From: Defluviitaleaceae bacterium
GTDB lineage: Bacteria; Bacillota; Clostridia; Lachnospirales; WQUN01
NCBI GenBank assembly: GCA_009781755.1
Contig: WQVD01000002.1
Span: 62,001 to 126,000 of the forward strand
DNA: 64,000 nt
Direction of reading: 5' to 3'
The notes beneath the pieces are model-generated. The model did no database searches, was not told the DNA's origin, and was given only the letters and a program-made list of their open reading frames with translations. Below are positions 17,997 to 29,411 of this stretch, one piece after another; positions within the stretch are counted from its first letter, which is position 1, and each line of letters opens with the position of its first letter. A program made the position numbers and the translations under genes.

Positions 17997-18559
17997 TAGT
18001 TGCCCTCCTTTGCGGCGCGTGGTTCGGTTTTTTGGTAGGCAATCCGTTCATCCATTGCGGGGTCATCGAATAACCCTAGTCGAATAACGCCACATCGTTT
18101 GTATCCTAGGCGCACCAATAGTTTGTGCATGGAGGCGTTGGCGGCCATAGTATCGATGCGGATATTGCCGCATTGGCCGAAGCACCAAGCCAAGCAGGCG
18201 GCCCCGGCACCCTTGGCACCCGGCGCACGGGCAATGCGGTGTACCACGCCATAAGGCACATCGACATCTAACCATGCGCCGTCAATTTCGGCATACGTGG
18301 GGTCGTCCTCGATGGCGAAATAAAAAACGGCGCGGATTCTGCGCGGATACGCAGCATCGTTGCCGTTAGTTTCATCGACTAGTACATAGCTTTTGCCCGC
18401 ATCAATGTCCGCCTCAATCATGGCACGCGGGGGGTGAGAATCGCCCCATTGGTGGGGATTGCCTGTAGCGGCCATTTCTGCTCGGGCGGCGGTATAGATT
18501 TGCATGACCGCGTCCAAGTCGGCGGGTATAGTTTGGCGGATGAAGGGGGTGTTTTCCAT
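17996..18559 (-). CDS. GNAT-family N-acetyltransferase
   Basis: This 187-residue protein starts FIRQTIPADLDAVMQIY, the usual N-terminal GNAT pattern. It continues with YVLVDETNGN, the WLDVDVPYGVVHRIARAP strand, the acetyl-CoA loop APGAKGAGAACL, and NASMHKLLVRLGYKRCG near the end. The substrate is unknown. The ATG at 18559 has GGAGG seven to eight bases upstream; an upstream in-frame ATG (18613) lacks one. It is co-transcribed and translationally coupled with ligA, which gives no clear functional link. Confidence 0.85.
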   Translation of the reverse strand: MENTPFIRQTIPADLDAVMQIYTAARAEMAATGNPHQWGDSHPPRAMIEADIDAGKSYVLVDETNGNDAAYPRRIRAVFYFAIEDDPTYAEIDGAWLDVDVPYGVVHRIARAPGAKGAGAACLAWCFGQCGNIRIDTMAANASMHKLLVRLGYKRCGVIRLGLFDDPAMDERIAYQKTEPRAAKEGN

Positions 18560-18616
18560 AGCGTGCCTCCGGTTTTTGTAATTATTTTTCCCAAAGTCTG
18601 GCGCAAAATGCAAAAC

Positions 18617-18652
18617 GCCTCAATAAGCCTCGATTCGCCTCAATACGCCTCG
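18617..18652. repeat. Short tandem repeat, four 10 bp units
   Basis: GCCTCAATAA, GCCTCGATTC, GCCTCAATAC and GCCTCG stand in tandem in the divergent spacer between the acetyltransferase and the gene at 18790. Confidence 0.6.
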
Positions 18653-18722
18653 TAAAAATCGGCCTACCCATCTGCCTGCATGTTTGGTGCGAAAAACGGC
18701 GGAAATTGGCTTAATTTGCGCG

Positions 18723-18750
18723 TTGTGTATTGGTATAAATTGGCTATACT
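18723..18750 (+). promoter_or_regulatory. Probable promoter of the gene at 18790
   Basis: TTGTGT (18723-18728) and TATACT (18745-18750) are 16 bases apart, 40 bp before the start codon. Confidence 0.5.
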
Positions 18751-18789
18751 TGACGCATCCCGGCCATTACATTTCAAGGAGAGCGAACC

Positions 18790-19119
18790 ATGATGAATTA
18801 TCTGCGCACGACCGAACGGATTACCGAAACCATCGTACCGCGTGACGATGAAATGCAGTGGATTTTCGTCTACTTCTTGCAAACAATTACCACCGAGCGC
18901 GACGAACAGTTCTACGCCCTGCGCGTAGATAAATTGAGCCGCGACGGTGTTTTATTGGAGCGCGAAGAAACCTGCGCCTTTACGGATTGCAGATTGGAAG
19001 CACTGGCCATGGCCAATGCCTTTGCTCGCGGTACAGTGCCGCCCTGTGTGCTGTTGGAAATGGCTGACGAGTGGGCTATGCAAAGGTCAAACGCGCATAC
19101 ATACCACATGGCAGGATAG
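18790..19119 (+). CDS. Small conserved protein, DUF6514-like
   Basis: This 109-residue protein resembles the clostridial DUF6514 family from memory (an acidic beta-rich part with a YALRV strand, then FTDCRLEALAMANAFARGTVPP). The role is unknown. AAGGAGAG lies seven to eight bases before the ATG at 18790; a second ATG follows at once. Its 3' end overlaps the 3' end of the convergent methyltransferase gene by 44 bp, so no terminator separates the two. Confidence 0.75.
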   Translation: MMNYLRTTERITETIVPRDDEMQWIFVYFLQTITTERDEQFYALRVDKLSRDGVLLEREETCAFTDCRLEALAMANAFARGTVPPCVLLEMADEWAMQRSNAHTYHMAG

Positions 19120-20011
19120 GGCCGCTGGTTGCCGCCAGCCCAATTTCGCCCGTGGTAATCGTACCGCGCCGGGGGTCATATCTAATGTCGCGAGTCGATT
19201 TCGACGCTATACATTCGATATCGCGGAAAACCGCCGCCAGCACATTCCCATACACCGCCGGGGCGAAACCCGCCGTATACGCATTGACCAACAGAAACAG
19301 CGGTTTGTCCGACAGTATTTGCGCGCAGGCATCGATCAGCGTGTACAGCTTGTCTTCCAGCTTCCACATTTCGCCACCCGGCCCGCGGCCGAATACCGGC
19401 GGGTCCATGACAATCGCATCATAACGGTTGCCACGCCGCCCCTCGCGCTGCACAAACTTGAGCACGTCGTCTGTCAGCACCCGGTGCGACGCATCGCCCA
19501 AGCCCGACAGCACGACATTGTCACGCGCCCATTGGTTCATACCCTTGGCCGCGTCAATGTGCGTCACCGCCGCACCCGCCTGCACACAAGCCACCGTAGC
19601 CCCGCCCGTATACGCAAACAAATTTAATACGCGAATCGGCTCTCGCCGTGCCGCGTTTTTTTGTTCTGCGCGTATCAACGTTTGCATCCAGCGCCAATTA
19701 ACCGCCTGTTCCGGGAAAAGCCCCATATGCTTAAACCCCGTAGGCCGTATATGAAAGCGCATCTTGTCATACCCAATCGTCCAAGCCTCCGGCACCGCAC
19801 GCAGCATTTCCCACTGCCCGCCGCCCGACTTGCTGCGGTGATAGCGCATATCCGCCGCGCTCCAATCCACATCCGCACAACGCGGCCATATCGCTTGCGG
19901 ATCCGGCCGCACCACCGTGACATTGCCCCAACGCTCAAACTTCTGGCCATCGCCGGTGTCAATCAATGTATAGTCGCGCCAACCCTGGGCTAGTTCTATA
20001 TTTGTTTGCAT
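19076..20011 (-). CDS. Class I SAM-dependent RNA methyltransferase, RlmI-like
   Basis: This 311-residue protein matches the Methyltrans_SAM (PF10672) group that includes the 23S rRNA cytosine methyltransferase RlmI. The SAM motif I is VLNLFAYTGGATVAC, the acidic loop is HIDAAKGMNQWARDN, and the catalytic-type motif is VMDPPVFGRGPGG. The N-terminal PUA domain of RlmI is missing; instead there is a short beta region (LIDTGDGQKFERWG). The rRNA target is inferred from family only. Repeats fill the upstream spacer, so the promoter is not obvious. Confidence 0.85.
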   Translation of the reverse strand: MQTNIELAQGWRDYTLIDTGDGQKFERWGNVTVVRPDPQAIWPRCADVDWSAADMRYHRSKSGGGQWEMLRAVPEAWTIGYDKMRFHIRPTGFKHMGLFPEQAVNWRWMQTLIRAEQKNAARREPIRVLNLFAYTGGATVACVQAGAAVTHIDAAKGMNQWARDNVVLSGLGDASHRVLTDDVLKFVQREGRRGNRYDAIVMDPPVFGRGPGGEMWKLEDKLYTLIDACAQILSDKPLFLLVNAYTAGFAPAVYGNVLAAVFRDIECIASKSTRDIRYDPRRGTITTGEIGLAATSGPILPCGMYARLTFA

Positions 20012-20080
20012 ATTTTATACGCACCTCGTTTCTGTCCACAAATATAGATACTTTTTTGGATTAGCACAAGCGGGACGTCC

Positions 20081-20252
20081 GCGGCAGGGGGCGAATGAAG
20101 CCGTGCCACTCGGACTAACGCGCACATCGGCTTGGTCGGGCAAGTAAAATCGTTTAGTCTTCTACGAAGCCCCAACGATTTTACGTAAGCCCGCCCTTCG
20201 CTGCTGTGCACGTGATTCCGCTATCGGCACGGCTTCATTCGCCCCCCGCCGC
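20081..20252. repeat. PAL-2a palindrome (inverted orientation)
   Basis: The 27-base ends at 20081-20107 and 20226-20252 pair with one mismatch. The core read on the minus strand is CGGGCTTACGTAAAATCG, then CTTCGTAGAAG, then CGATTTTACTTGCCCG. It is the same core as the copies at 20454, 42448 and 62685, but the outer arms have a different sequence. Confidence 0.85.
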
Positions 20253-20308
20253 TGGGCTTCCTCTGCGCTTAACTAACGTTATAAATTTGTGGGAGGGTGT
20301 TATAAATC

Positions 20309-20333
20309 AACCGGTCGCAACTTGCGACCGGTT
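20309..20333. repeat. Short palindrome (SP family)
   Basis: AACCGGTCGCAA and TTGCGACCGGTT form a perfect palindrome around one base. It shares its general plan with the three other short palindromes at 20406, 24159 and 55770, but its arm sequence differs. Confidence 0.6.
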
Positions 20334-20405
20334 GGAACTTAGCAAAACAAGCAAAAGCAATCAATTTTGTCGGAGAAGGCCATGAACAGCGCGTAAAGTA
20401 AAATC

Positions 20406-20432
20406 CAGTTGGTTCCAATTTGGAACCAACTG
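20406..20432. repeat. Short palindrome (SP family)
   Basis: CAGTTGGTTCCAA and TTGGAACCAACTG form a perfect 13+13 palindrome around one base. It is nearly identical to the one at 24159-24185, where the two central C/G pairs are swapped. Confidence 0.75.
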
Positions 20433-20453
20433 AAATTGATATTTTTCGCGCGG

Positions 20454-20681
20454 GTTATGTGTTTGGGCTGATAGCGGCATCTCGTGACTGAACAAAGAAA
20501 AATTCCGCTAAAGCGGAATTGCCCCGCGAATAATTGCGGGTGAAGCGTTCCGTAATTGTTCGCTAGCGTCGGCGGGCGGGCTTATGTGAAACCGAGAAGG
20601 CTCCCAACGGGAGACAAGCGGTTTCACGTAAGCCCGACCGAGCCGATGCGTGCGATAGGACGCGTAGCCCAAACACATAAC
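20454..20681. repeat. PAL-2b palindrome with nested double hairpin
   Basis: The ends GTTATGTGTTTGGGCT and AGCCCAAACACATAAC are perfect complements. The PAL-2 core is present (GGGCTTATGTGAAACCG, CTCCCAACGGGAG, CGGTTTCACGTAAGCCC). A separate repeat (20497-20562) sits in the left arm only, so this copy was interrupted by a second element. Confidence 0.85.
20497..20562. repeat. Double-hairpin repeat, copy 1 (nested in PAL-2b)
   Basis: AATTCCGCTAAAGCGGAATT forms a tight hairpin, followed by a second stem around GAATAATTGCGGGTGAAGCG. The same two-hairpin unit is found at 21541-21608 directly before guaB. Confidence 0.75.
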
Positions 20682-20733
20682 TGCACGCGCCGCGCCCTTC
20701 CACAACAGGCGGTGGATATGGTATGCTGTCAAT

Positions 20734-23083
<2,350 letters not shown>

Positions 23084-23129
23084 TGGCGCGCGGCGCGGCC
23101 AAGGTCGCGGCAAAGGTCAAAAGATGAAA

Positions 23130-23372
23130 GTCAAAAGATGAAAACCTTGGGCGCTGCCCAAACCCGCAAGGGGGAAGCGTTCCCCCTTGACCCCGCGCTG
23201 TGCTACCGCAACGCGTTCAAATAAATACGATTAATTATAAAAATGCCGCCCATGGGCGGCATTTTTGCTTGTTTTGTACATATATTCGGCGGCATCGGCG
23301 AACGCCACAGCGGGGTCGAGGGGATGCGTTCCCTCGCGGGTCCGGGCAGCGCCCAGGGTCTTAATCTTTTGG
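23130..23372. repeat. PAL-4b compound palindrome between convergent guaB and sod
   Basis: The outer GTCAAAAGATG/CTTAATCTTTTGG ends frame arms GGGCGCTGCCC and GGGCAGCGCCC, the GGGGGAAGCG/CGTTCCCCC-like inner parts, CTGTGCTACCGCAACGCG, and the central AATGCCGCCC/GGGCGGCATT stem. The order and spacing match PAL-4a and PAL-4c. Confidence 0.85.
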
Positions 23373-23446
23373 CCATACGCTACTGCCGCGCAACCGTTGC
23401 GCCTCATGCCAGCCGCTGCCGCAGCCCCGCAGCCAGCCGTCGCTCG

Positions 23447-24037
23447 TTAGCCGCCTATCGCCGCTATCCGCTTCTCCACGCAATCCCATGGAATCTTCTC
23501 GACGAAGCGGTTGATGTAGGCCGCCTTGTCCGTCCCGTAGTCCAAGAAATAGGCATGCTCGTACATGTCCAGTACGATGAGCGGGTAAGCGAGCGTCACT
23601 TGTCCGTCGTGGTGGGAGTCGAAGAGGAGGTTGATGCAGGAGGCGGTGCGTTGCTCGTAGGCGAAAACGCACCAGCCGCGTGCTGACAGCGCGGTGGCGA
23701 TGAAGTCGGCCTTCCATTTGTCTGCGCCGCCGAAGTGGGTGTCCATGAACTGCTGAGTTTTGCGCCCGATGGGGGTGGCGCGGTCGCCCAGGTTTTCGAA
23801 GTAGCGCTCGTGTAGGATGACGCCGTCCAGGGCGTAGGTTTGACCGCGTTTTAAGCCGCGGATGACGCTGTAGGTGGCGTTGGCGGCGGCCAGCTCTGCG
23901 GCGGATGCGTTGGCCAAGTCGGTCGTGATTTCGTTTGTTTTGGTTACGTAGCCGTTGTACAGTGTGATGTGGTCGTCATATTGCTTGCGGGTAACGACAC
24001 CGGTGTTGTACGGGTATGTTTTGGCGGTGATTTGCAT
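23447..24037 (-). CDS. Fe/Mn-family superoxide dismutase
   Basis: This 196-residue cytoplasmic enzyme converts superoxide to hydrogen peroxide and oxygen. The four metal ligands are recognisable: His in DDHITLYNGYV, His in ILHERYF, and Asp and His in VLDMYEHAYFLDYG. Fe versus Mn use cannot be decided by eye. AGGAGG lies close upstream of the ATG at 24037. In an otherwise anaerobic-looking gene set it points to oxygen defence, and a flavodoxin gene is divergent from it. Confidence 0.9.
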   Translation of the reverse strand: MQITAKTYPYNTGVVTRKQYDDHITLYNGYVTKTNEITTDLANASAAELAAANATYSVIRGLKRGQTYALDGVILHERYFENLGDRATPIGRKTQQFMDTHFGGADKWKADFIATALSARGWCVFAYEQRTASCINLLFDSHHDGQVTLAYPLIVLDMYEHAYFLDYGTDKAAYINRFVEKIPWDCVEKRIAAIGG

Positions 24038-24158
24038 ATTAAACCTCCTGCGCTTTGCGAATAAAATCGCTGTGGATGATATATTATCTTACGCACAAGG
24101 CTTATTTATAGTTCGTAATTTGGGTTGCCGGAGCATGTGCAGATAGGATAAACTAAAT

Positions 24159-24185
24159 CAGTTGGTTGCAATTTGCAACCAACTG
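24159..24185. repeat. Short palindrome (SP family)
   Basis: CAGTTGGTTGCAA and TTGCAACCAACTG form a perfect palindrome around one base, in the divergent spacer between sod and the flavodoxin gene and 22 bp before the flavodoxin start. It could act as an operator or as a small mobile repeat. Confidence 0.75.
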
Positions 24186-24206
24186 AAATAATGCGGAGGT
24201 CTTGAT

Positions 24207-24740
24207 ATGAAAAAAATCGCAGTGATATACAAGTCGAAGTATGGTTATACGCAGCGGTACGCGCAATGGATTGCGGAGGCATTGGATGCGCAATTATACG
24301 AACATACGGCGATTAAACCGCAGCAATTAGAAGACTACGATGTAGTGGTATACGGCGGCGGGTTGTACGCGGGTGGCATCAACGGTGCCAAGCTCGTCAC
24401 AAAAAATCCGTGCAAAAATTTAGTAATGTTTACCGTAGGTGTGGCCATCCCCGCCGACACCGACTATACGGAAATAGTAAACAATGCGCTAACCCCGGCA
24501 CAGCAGGCACAAACAAAAGTATTCCACCTGCGCGGCGGTATATCGTACAGCAAATTAAGCTTCCTGCACAAAATGCTCATGGCCGCCGTGAAAAAATCCG
24601 TCGAAAAAAAGCCCGAAGCCGAACGCAGCACCGAAGACATCGGTATATTGGAAACCTACGGCCAAGACATCGACTTTAACGACCGCACATCAATAATGCC
24701 GCTGGTGGAATACGTCCAAAATTTGCCACCACAACAATAA
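24207..24740 (+). CDS. Flavodoxin-domain protein
   Basis: This 177-residue protein starts KKIAVIYKSKYGYTQRYAQWI, the FMN phosphate loop with the T/S pattern of flavodoxins. VVVYGGGLYAGGINGAKLV follows, close to the HemG-type protoporphyrinogen oxidase/flavodoxin group. A redox role is likely; heme synthesis is not implied by the neighbours. CGGAGG lies upstream of the ATG. Confidence 0.82.
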   Translation: MKKIAVIYKSKYGYTQRYAQWIAEALDAQLYEHTAIKPQQLEDYDVVVYGGGLYAGGINGAKLVTKNPCKNLVMFTVGVAIPADTDYTEIVNNALTPAQQAQTKVFHLRGGISYSKLSFLHKMLMAAVKKSVEKKPEAERSTEDIGILETYGQDIDFNDRTSIMPLVEYVQNLPPQQ

Positions 24741-24786
24741 TACGGTACGATGCCCATTCGTATGGTTATATATTTAATGAAGGGGA

Positions 24787-26295
24787 ATGGGTTTGAAGGC
24801 TCCCTCACCGGCAACGCATAACGCCAACCGCAACGTAACCGATGTTGTGGTGTTATCTTTGATTGGGCGCGCGTTGGCCTTTGTTGTACGTGCAGTATCG
24901 TTGCGGGTTTTTGGTGCGCAGAATGCGTTGTACAACGCGTTTATTTACGCGATGAATGTACCCAATATGCTGTTTACGATTGTGGGTACGGCGTTGTCCA
25001 CGGTGATGATCCCGGTATACAACGGCCTGCTGGCAGAGGATAAACGCGACGAAGCAAAAATATTTATCGACCATGTGATCAGCATCGCGCTGGTTTTTTT
25101 ATTTGGGCTTACGTTGTTGGGTGTGGCGGGTGCGCCGTTGATTGTGCGTGTGGCGGGCGCGGATTTTGAAGAAGTGGCGTATCTGACGTTTGCGCTGCGG
25201 GTGCTGATGCCGGTGATGATATTCTTTGGTTTCGGCGCGGTGTTTGCGGGGTTGTTGCAATCGCACGGGCGGTTTCGGTTGCCTGCGTTGGTGAGTGCAC
25301 CGGGTGGGTTGCTATTGATTGGCTACGTTGTTTTTTTCGCGGAGCGGTGGGGCGTAACGGGTTTGATTTTTGTGACGGCGGTAGGAGTGGCGTTGCAACC
25401 GCTGCTACTCTTGCCCGCGGTGATAAAACTGGGGTATCGCTTCCGCTTTCGGTTTAACTTGCGTGACGCCAATGTGCGCATGGCGGGGCGGCTTTGTGTG
25501 CCGGTTTTAATTTCCGTTGCGTCGTATCAGGCGCATTTTTTCTTTGCGCAAACGATGGCGCTTCGGCTGGAAGCAGCGGCGTTGGTGGACTTCTCGTTGC
25601 AATTGGTGCAGGTGTCTATCATGGTACTGGTGATGGCAGTGGCGGCGGTATATTTTCCAAAGCTAAGCGCATTGTGGGCAAAGAATGACACCGCCGACTA
25701 CAATCAAACCTTGCGGAATGCGTTCGTTTATACTATATTCTTTGTATTACCTGCGGCTAGCGGGTTATTTTTGCTGCGCCACCATATCATGTATGTCCTG
25801 CGGATAGACGCAAGCGCGGAGTTGATAGGGTTGTATGCCATTGGCGTGGTAGCGGTGGGGCTGAAGGAAATCGCCGATCGCGGCTCCTACGCGATGAAGG
25901 ACGCGCGCACGCCTGCCATGGTTAGCGTGTTGATGATGGCGGTGAACATCGGCACGGTCGTGTTGTTGTTGCCGCATCTGGAAGTGCGGGCACTACCTGT
26001 AGCATACGGTTTGGCGGCATTGGTGGGTGTAGGAACGCTGCTGGTGCGCTTGCAAAAGAAAACCCCTTTCATCACACGTCGTTTTATATATGAAGTAAGC
26101 AAAGTAGTGTTGGCGGCGGCGTTGATGGTTGCCGCAGTGTTGGGTGCGCTGTGGTTTGCAACAGAAGTACGCGCCAACGAAAATATGTTAGCTCAATTCA
26201 TAAATGCAACCATTGTGGGCGGTGTGGTATACCTAGCTGCCGCGTGGTGTTTGCAACTTAGTCCGATACAGGACCGGAGAGGAAAAGTAAAATGA
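24787..26295 (+). CDS. MurJ/MOP-family lipid-linked sugar flippase
   Basis: This 502-residue membrane protein has about 13-14 helices. It shows the MurJ pattern: RALAFVVRAVSLRVFGA near the N-terminus, then LLQSHGRFRLPALVSAPGG and YAMKDARTPAMVSVLMM. The family flips lipid II or similar polyprenyl-linked glycans to the outer face. It heads a polysaccharide cluster, so it may serve a wall polymer rather than, or in addition to, peptidoglycan. ATG 24787 is only one or two bases from AGGGG; TTG at 24793 has better spacing. It overlaps the next gene by four bases (ATGA). Confidence 0.85.
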   Translation: MGLKAPSPATHNANRNVTDVVVLSLIGRALAFVVRAVSLRVFGAQNALYNAFIYAMNVPNMLFTIVGTALSTVMIPVYNGLLAEDKRDEAKIFIDHVISIALVFLFGLTLLGVAGAPLIVRVAGADFEEVAYLTFALRVLMPVMIFFGFGAVFAGLLQSHGRFRLPALVSAPGGLLLIGYVVFFAERWGVTGLIFVTAVGVALQPLLLLPAVIKLGYRFRFRFNLRDANVRMAGRLCVPVLISVASYQAHFFFAQTMALRLEAAALVDFSLQLVQVSIMVLVMAVAAVYFPKLSALWAKNDTADYNQTLRNAFVYTIFFVLPAASGLFLLRHHIMYVLRIDASAELIGLYAIGVVAVGLKEIADRGSYAMKDARTPAMVSVLMMAVNIGTVVLLLPHLEVRALPVAYGLAALVGVGTLLVRLQKKTPFITRRFIYEVSKVVLAAALMVAAVLGALWFATEVRANENMLAQFINATIVGGVVYLAAAWCLQLSPIQDRRGKVK

Positions 26296-27725
26296 TAGTA
26301 CGTAAGAGAAACCGAATAATTGCACTATGTATAGCAATAGTAATGGCCTTGGGTTTGGTGAATGCATTTACGCCCATATCCATTGAGGCAACCGCAGAAC
26401 GCCCTTTTATACCGCGCATGACCGCACCGGATCCTAACGATCCGCGTTTTACTACGTACAGCCCGTTTTATGGCGTGGGGCTGGGGATGCCCAACTGTAC
26501 GGCCTACGCATGGGGTAGGGCTTATGAAATATTGGGGCATGCACCGCAATTAAACCGCGGGCATTCTCGTTTTTGGTTTACCAACGGCGGCCCGTTCCGC
26601 AATGACAACGACCGCTTCGAAAGAGGGCAAACACCGCGTTTGGGCGCGATTGCCGTGTGGGGTCCAAGTTCGGCCGGTGGCGGACACGTATCGGTGGTGG
26701 AATATGTATTCCCCAACGGGTCGTTCATTACCAGCGGTTCGGTGTTTGGCGGAACGTTTTTTTATACGCGGTTGAATACGTCGATACCGTCGGATTTCCA
26801 AGGCTTTATATACTTAGGCAATTTTACGTACACACCCACCCCCCTGCGCGTGATTCCGCAGATGGACATACACATACATTACGGCGACCCGGCATTGGGG
26901 CGCGTAACCGGTCTGGTCGCAACGGTGACTTACGTATACGATCGTTTCTTGGGCAATCATGTGTACTTGAGCGCGTACAGCACCATTACATTTAGCAACG
27001 CTTTTTATGTGCCGACATCCATGGTGCATGATGCGGGCGATGGACGCATGGATACATGGCAGGATGGGTTGCGGCGTTTTGAAGCCAATGTACGGTATCG
27101 CATGGATGATTTTGTGGGTGTATTGTCCCTGCCGCTGTATCGCGGTACCACTTTGCAAAATCGCAATGCGGCTGCACAGCTGTACCGTTCGGAACAAGGT
27201 ATGACAGGCATCGAAACCTTCCGCTTTGTTAATTTGGACACGGTCAACAACCGTATGATAAGGACGCTGGAATTGCAAAACGGCGGGCGTGATATAAACG
27301 AGCGCAGCGTCCACGTTTGGGTAACCCCCCCGGCGCCGGATTTACCGCCCGTATTCGATTGGATTTATGTTGATTTAAACCGCCCGTCTGAAGCCAACGG
27401 CGCGCCGTTTATGATCAATAACTTAGTAAACCTGCGCGGCTTGCAAGAAGTATTGGGCGGGACCACCTCCAGCGAGGTCAGCGAAATTTCCGGCAGGCGG
27501 ATAACCGTGTTTACGCTGCCGCATGCCGGGAGCGGAGAAGCCATCGTGTATATTTACCAAAATCAAGCGACGATATTGTTGGGTGATTTTATCTTCCCGC
27601 AGGAGCATTTTGGGCTGGTGCGTGTGGAGGGCAGTTGGTATTTAATGTTGGATTCATTGCCTGCGTTAGTAGGCTTTACCGGTTTTGTCCAAGGCGATAA
27701 TTTATATTTACATGTAATTTCTTAA
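26292..27725 (+). CDS. Secreted CHAP-domain peptidoglycan hydrolase-like protein
   Basis: This 477-residue protein has an N-terminal signal (RKRNRIIALCIAIVMALGLV). Its CHAP domain has the catalytic Cys in NCTAYAWGRAYE and His in GGGHVSVVEYV, giving an amidase or endopeptidase on peptidoglycan. The C-terminal part (VNLRGLQEVLGG, ILLGDFIF, LPALVGFTGFVQGDNLYLHV) resembles copper-amine-oxidase-N-like wall-binding domains, a less certain match. It overlaps the flippase gene by four bases and so is co-translated with it, which suggests local wall opening for polymer attachment. Confidence 0.82.
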   Translation: MIVRKRNRIIALCIAIVMALGLVNAFTPISIEATAERPFIPRMTAPDPNDPRFTTYSPFYGVGLGMPNCTAYAWGRAYEILGHAPQLNRGHSRFWFTNGGPFRNDNDRFERGQTPRLGAIAVWGPSSAGGGHVSVVEYVFPNGSFITSGSVFGGTFFYTRLNTSIPSDFQGFIYLGNFTYTPTPLRVIPQMDIHIHYGDPALGRVTGLVATVTYVYDRFLGNHVYLSAYSTITFSNAFYVPTSMVHDAGDGRMDTWQDGLRRFEANVRYRMDDFVGVLSLPLYRGTTLQNRNAAAQLYRSEQGMTGIETFRFVNLDTVNNRMIRTLELQNGGRDINERSVHVWVTPPAPDLPPVFDWIYVDLNRPSEANGAPFMINNLVNLRGLQEVLGGTTSSEVSEISGRRITVFTLPHAGSGEAIVYIYQNQATILLGDFIFPQEHFGLVRVEGSWYLMLDSLPALVGFTGFVQGDNLYLHVIS

Positions 27726-27726
27726 A

Positions 27727-28887
27727 GTGAAACGCATACTGTTAATCCTGCCCAACTTGGACTTGGGCGGCACGGAAGCGGTTGTGATGAACTACCTGCG
27801 CGCAGGCGTGCCTTTCGATTTTGTGGTACACGGCAACAACGGTCATCACGAGGCCGAAGCGCAAAAACTGGGCGCAAGGATTTTCCGCGTACCGACACGC
27901 AGCGAAGGATTCTTCAAAAATATCCGCGCGATGAGGCAGTTATACAAAAACCATCAGGAATACAATACGGTAATTTTGTGCACCGAGCATGCCTTCGGTT
28001 TTATTGAATTGGTGGTGGCGTGGTGGTGTAGGGTCAAATACCGCGGCGCGTGGAGCCATTTCTCCAATTATCAAGGCGGCTCGCGGTTGAAGAAGTGGAT
28101 GCACTATCCTGCCCGCCCGTGGCTGCGTTTGTTCACCAATTTTCGGTTGGCGTGTACGGCGGCGGCGGGGCGGTGGCTTTTTGGATGTAATCACAGGAGT
28201 TTATCCACGTGGTTCCCCACCGGCGGCAGCATGATAAATACCAATTTTGACCTAGTAAAAAATGCCATCGATTTGCAAAAATTCGCTTTCGACGCAGAAG
28301 CGCGACGCACCCTGCGTGACCGGGTGCAAATGGGAAATCGCTTGGCCGTGGGCATCGTTGGGCGGTTAAGCACGGTTAAGAACCATGCCTTCGCGCTGCG
28401 TGTTTTCGCGCAATTACAAGCCCGCACACACGAAGCGGACAAGCAACCCATGCTTTACATCATCGGCGACGGCGACTTGCGCGAATCATTGGAAGCGCAA
28501 ACCAACGCACTCGGTATCAGCGATAACGTCCGATTCATAGGCGCGGTGGAAAATGTGCATGAATACTACCAAGCACTGGATGTCGTAATCATGCCATCCT
28601 TGCACGAGGGCTTCCCCATGATAGCCGTGGAAGCACAAGCCGCCGGACTGCCGCTTATCCTATCGGATACACTGGCGCATGACATCGCCGTCACGCCGTT
28701 GGTGCGCTACATCGGCATCGGCGAAGCCGGCGTGGACGCATGGGCAGACGCAATCCTCGCGCATGTGGGCGATATTGCAACAAGCGAAACACAACGCGGT
28801 AATCCTGCGCACATACAGGCACTAACCGATGCCGGATTTTCAATAACACATGCCGCGCAAAAATTAATAAAATTCTTGAGTGCATAA
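27727..28887 (+). CDS. Glycosyltransferase family 4 (GT-B)
   Basis: This 386-residue protein has the N-terminal ILPNLDLGGTEAVVMNYL loop and the C-terminal donor site VGRLSTVKNHAFALRVF and MPSLHEGFPMIAVEAQAAGLP (the EX7E motif region). It transfers a sugar from a nucleotide donor to a polysaccharide precursor on the cytoplasmic side. The GTG start is one base after the preceding stop, and no separate binding site is clear. It belongs to the envelope cluster. Confidence 0.9.
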   Translation: MKRILLILPNLDLGGTEAVVMNYLRAGVPFDFVVHGNNGHHEAEAQKLGARIFRVPTRSEGFFKNIRAMRQLYKNHQEYNTVILCTEHAFGFIELVVAWWCRVKYRGAWSHFSNYQGGSRLKKWMHYPARPWLRLFTNFRLACTAAAGRWLFGCNHRSLSTWFPTGGSMINTNFDLVKNAIDLQKFAFDAEARRTLRDRVQMGNRLAVGIVGRLSTVKNHAFALRVFAQLQARTHEADKQPMLYIIGDGDLRESLEAQTNALGISDNVRFIGAVENVHEYYQALDVVIMPSLHEGFPMIAVEAQAAGLPLILSDTLAHDIAVTPLVRYIGIGEAGVDAWADAILAHVGDIATSETQRGNPAHIQALTDAGFSITHAAQKLIKFLSA

Positions 28888-28934
28888 CATCAATGAAATC
28901 TTGGGAATCATTCCCGTTACGAAGGATGGGTTTC

Positions 28935-29411
28935 ATGTTGGACAAAAAAGGAAGATTGTTTGGCTACATCAGCATCGTGGATTTATTTGCCGTGGTGATG
29001 GTGGCGGCCATTTTTTTTGCCGTGTGGTCGTTGGCGGGGTCGCGGCCTACGTTGGAAGGAGAGCAGGACGTTTACGTGACGTTTCGCGTGGCGGCGGTGC
29101 AGGATTTTACCGCGCTTGCGTTGCAACATGATGTGCCTGTGATGGACGACGACGGCGGCATCCACTTGGGGCGCGTGGTGGACTTTGTGGTGGGCGACAG
29201 CGAAGCCTTCCTGCCCGATCGCGCGGGTAATAGGGTGGCTACGACGTTGGAGGGATATTATTCCGTATCGCTAACCACGCGTGTGCCGGGGCGGTTGACC
29301 GATGGCGCGGTGGTGCTGGGCGGGCGGCTGTATGCCGTGGGTTCAGAAGTACACTTGTGGGCAGGCGGCGTGCGTTTGATTATGTATGTAACCGCGATTG
29401 TGGTGGCGTAA
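28935..29411 (+). CDS. DUF4330-family membrane-anchored protein, copy 1
   Basis: This 158-residue protein opens LDKKGRLFGYISIVDLFAVV, the DUF4330 signature, with one N-terminal membrane helix and an outer beta-rich part. Its function is not known; the family is commonly found in clostridial wall polysaccharide loci. The ATG at 28935 has AAGGATGGG upstream; the earlier in-frame ATG (28893) lacks one. A second family member lies at 29692, and a PAL-3 repeat separates the two. Confidence 0.82.
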   Translation: MLDKKGRLFGYISIVDLFAVVMVAAIFFAVWSLAGSRPTLEGEQDVYVTFRVAAVQDFTALALQHDVPVMDDDGGIHLGRVVDFVVGDSEAFLPDRAGNRVATTLEGYYSVSLTTRVPGRLTDGAVVLGGRLYAVGSEVHLWAGGVRLIMYVTAIVVA

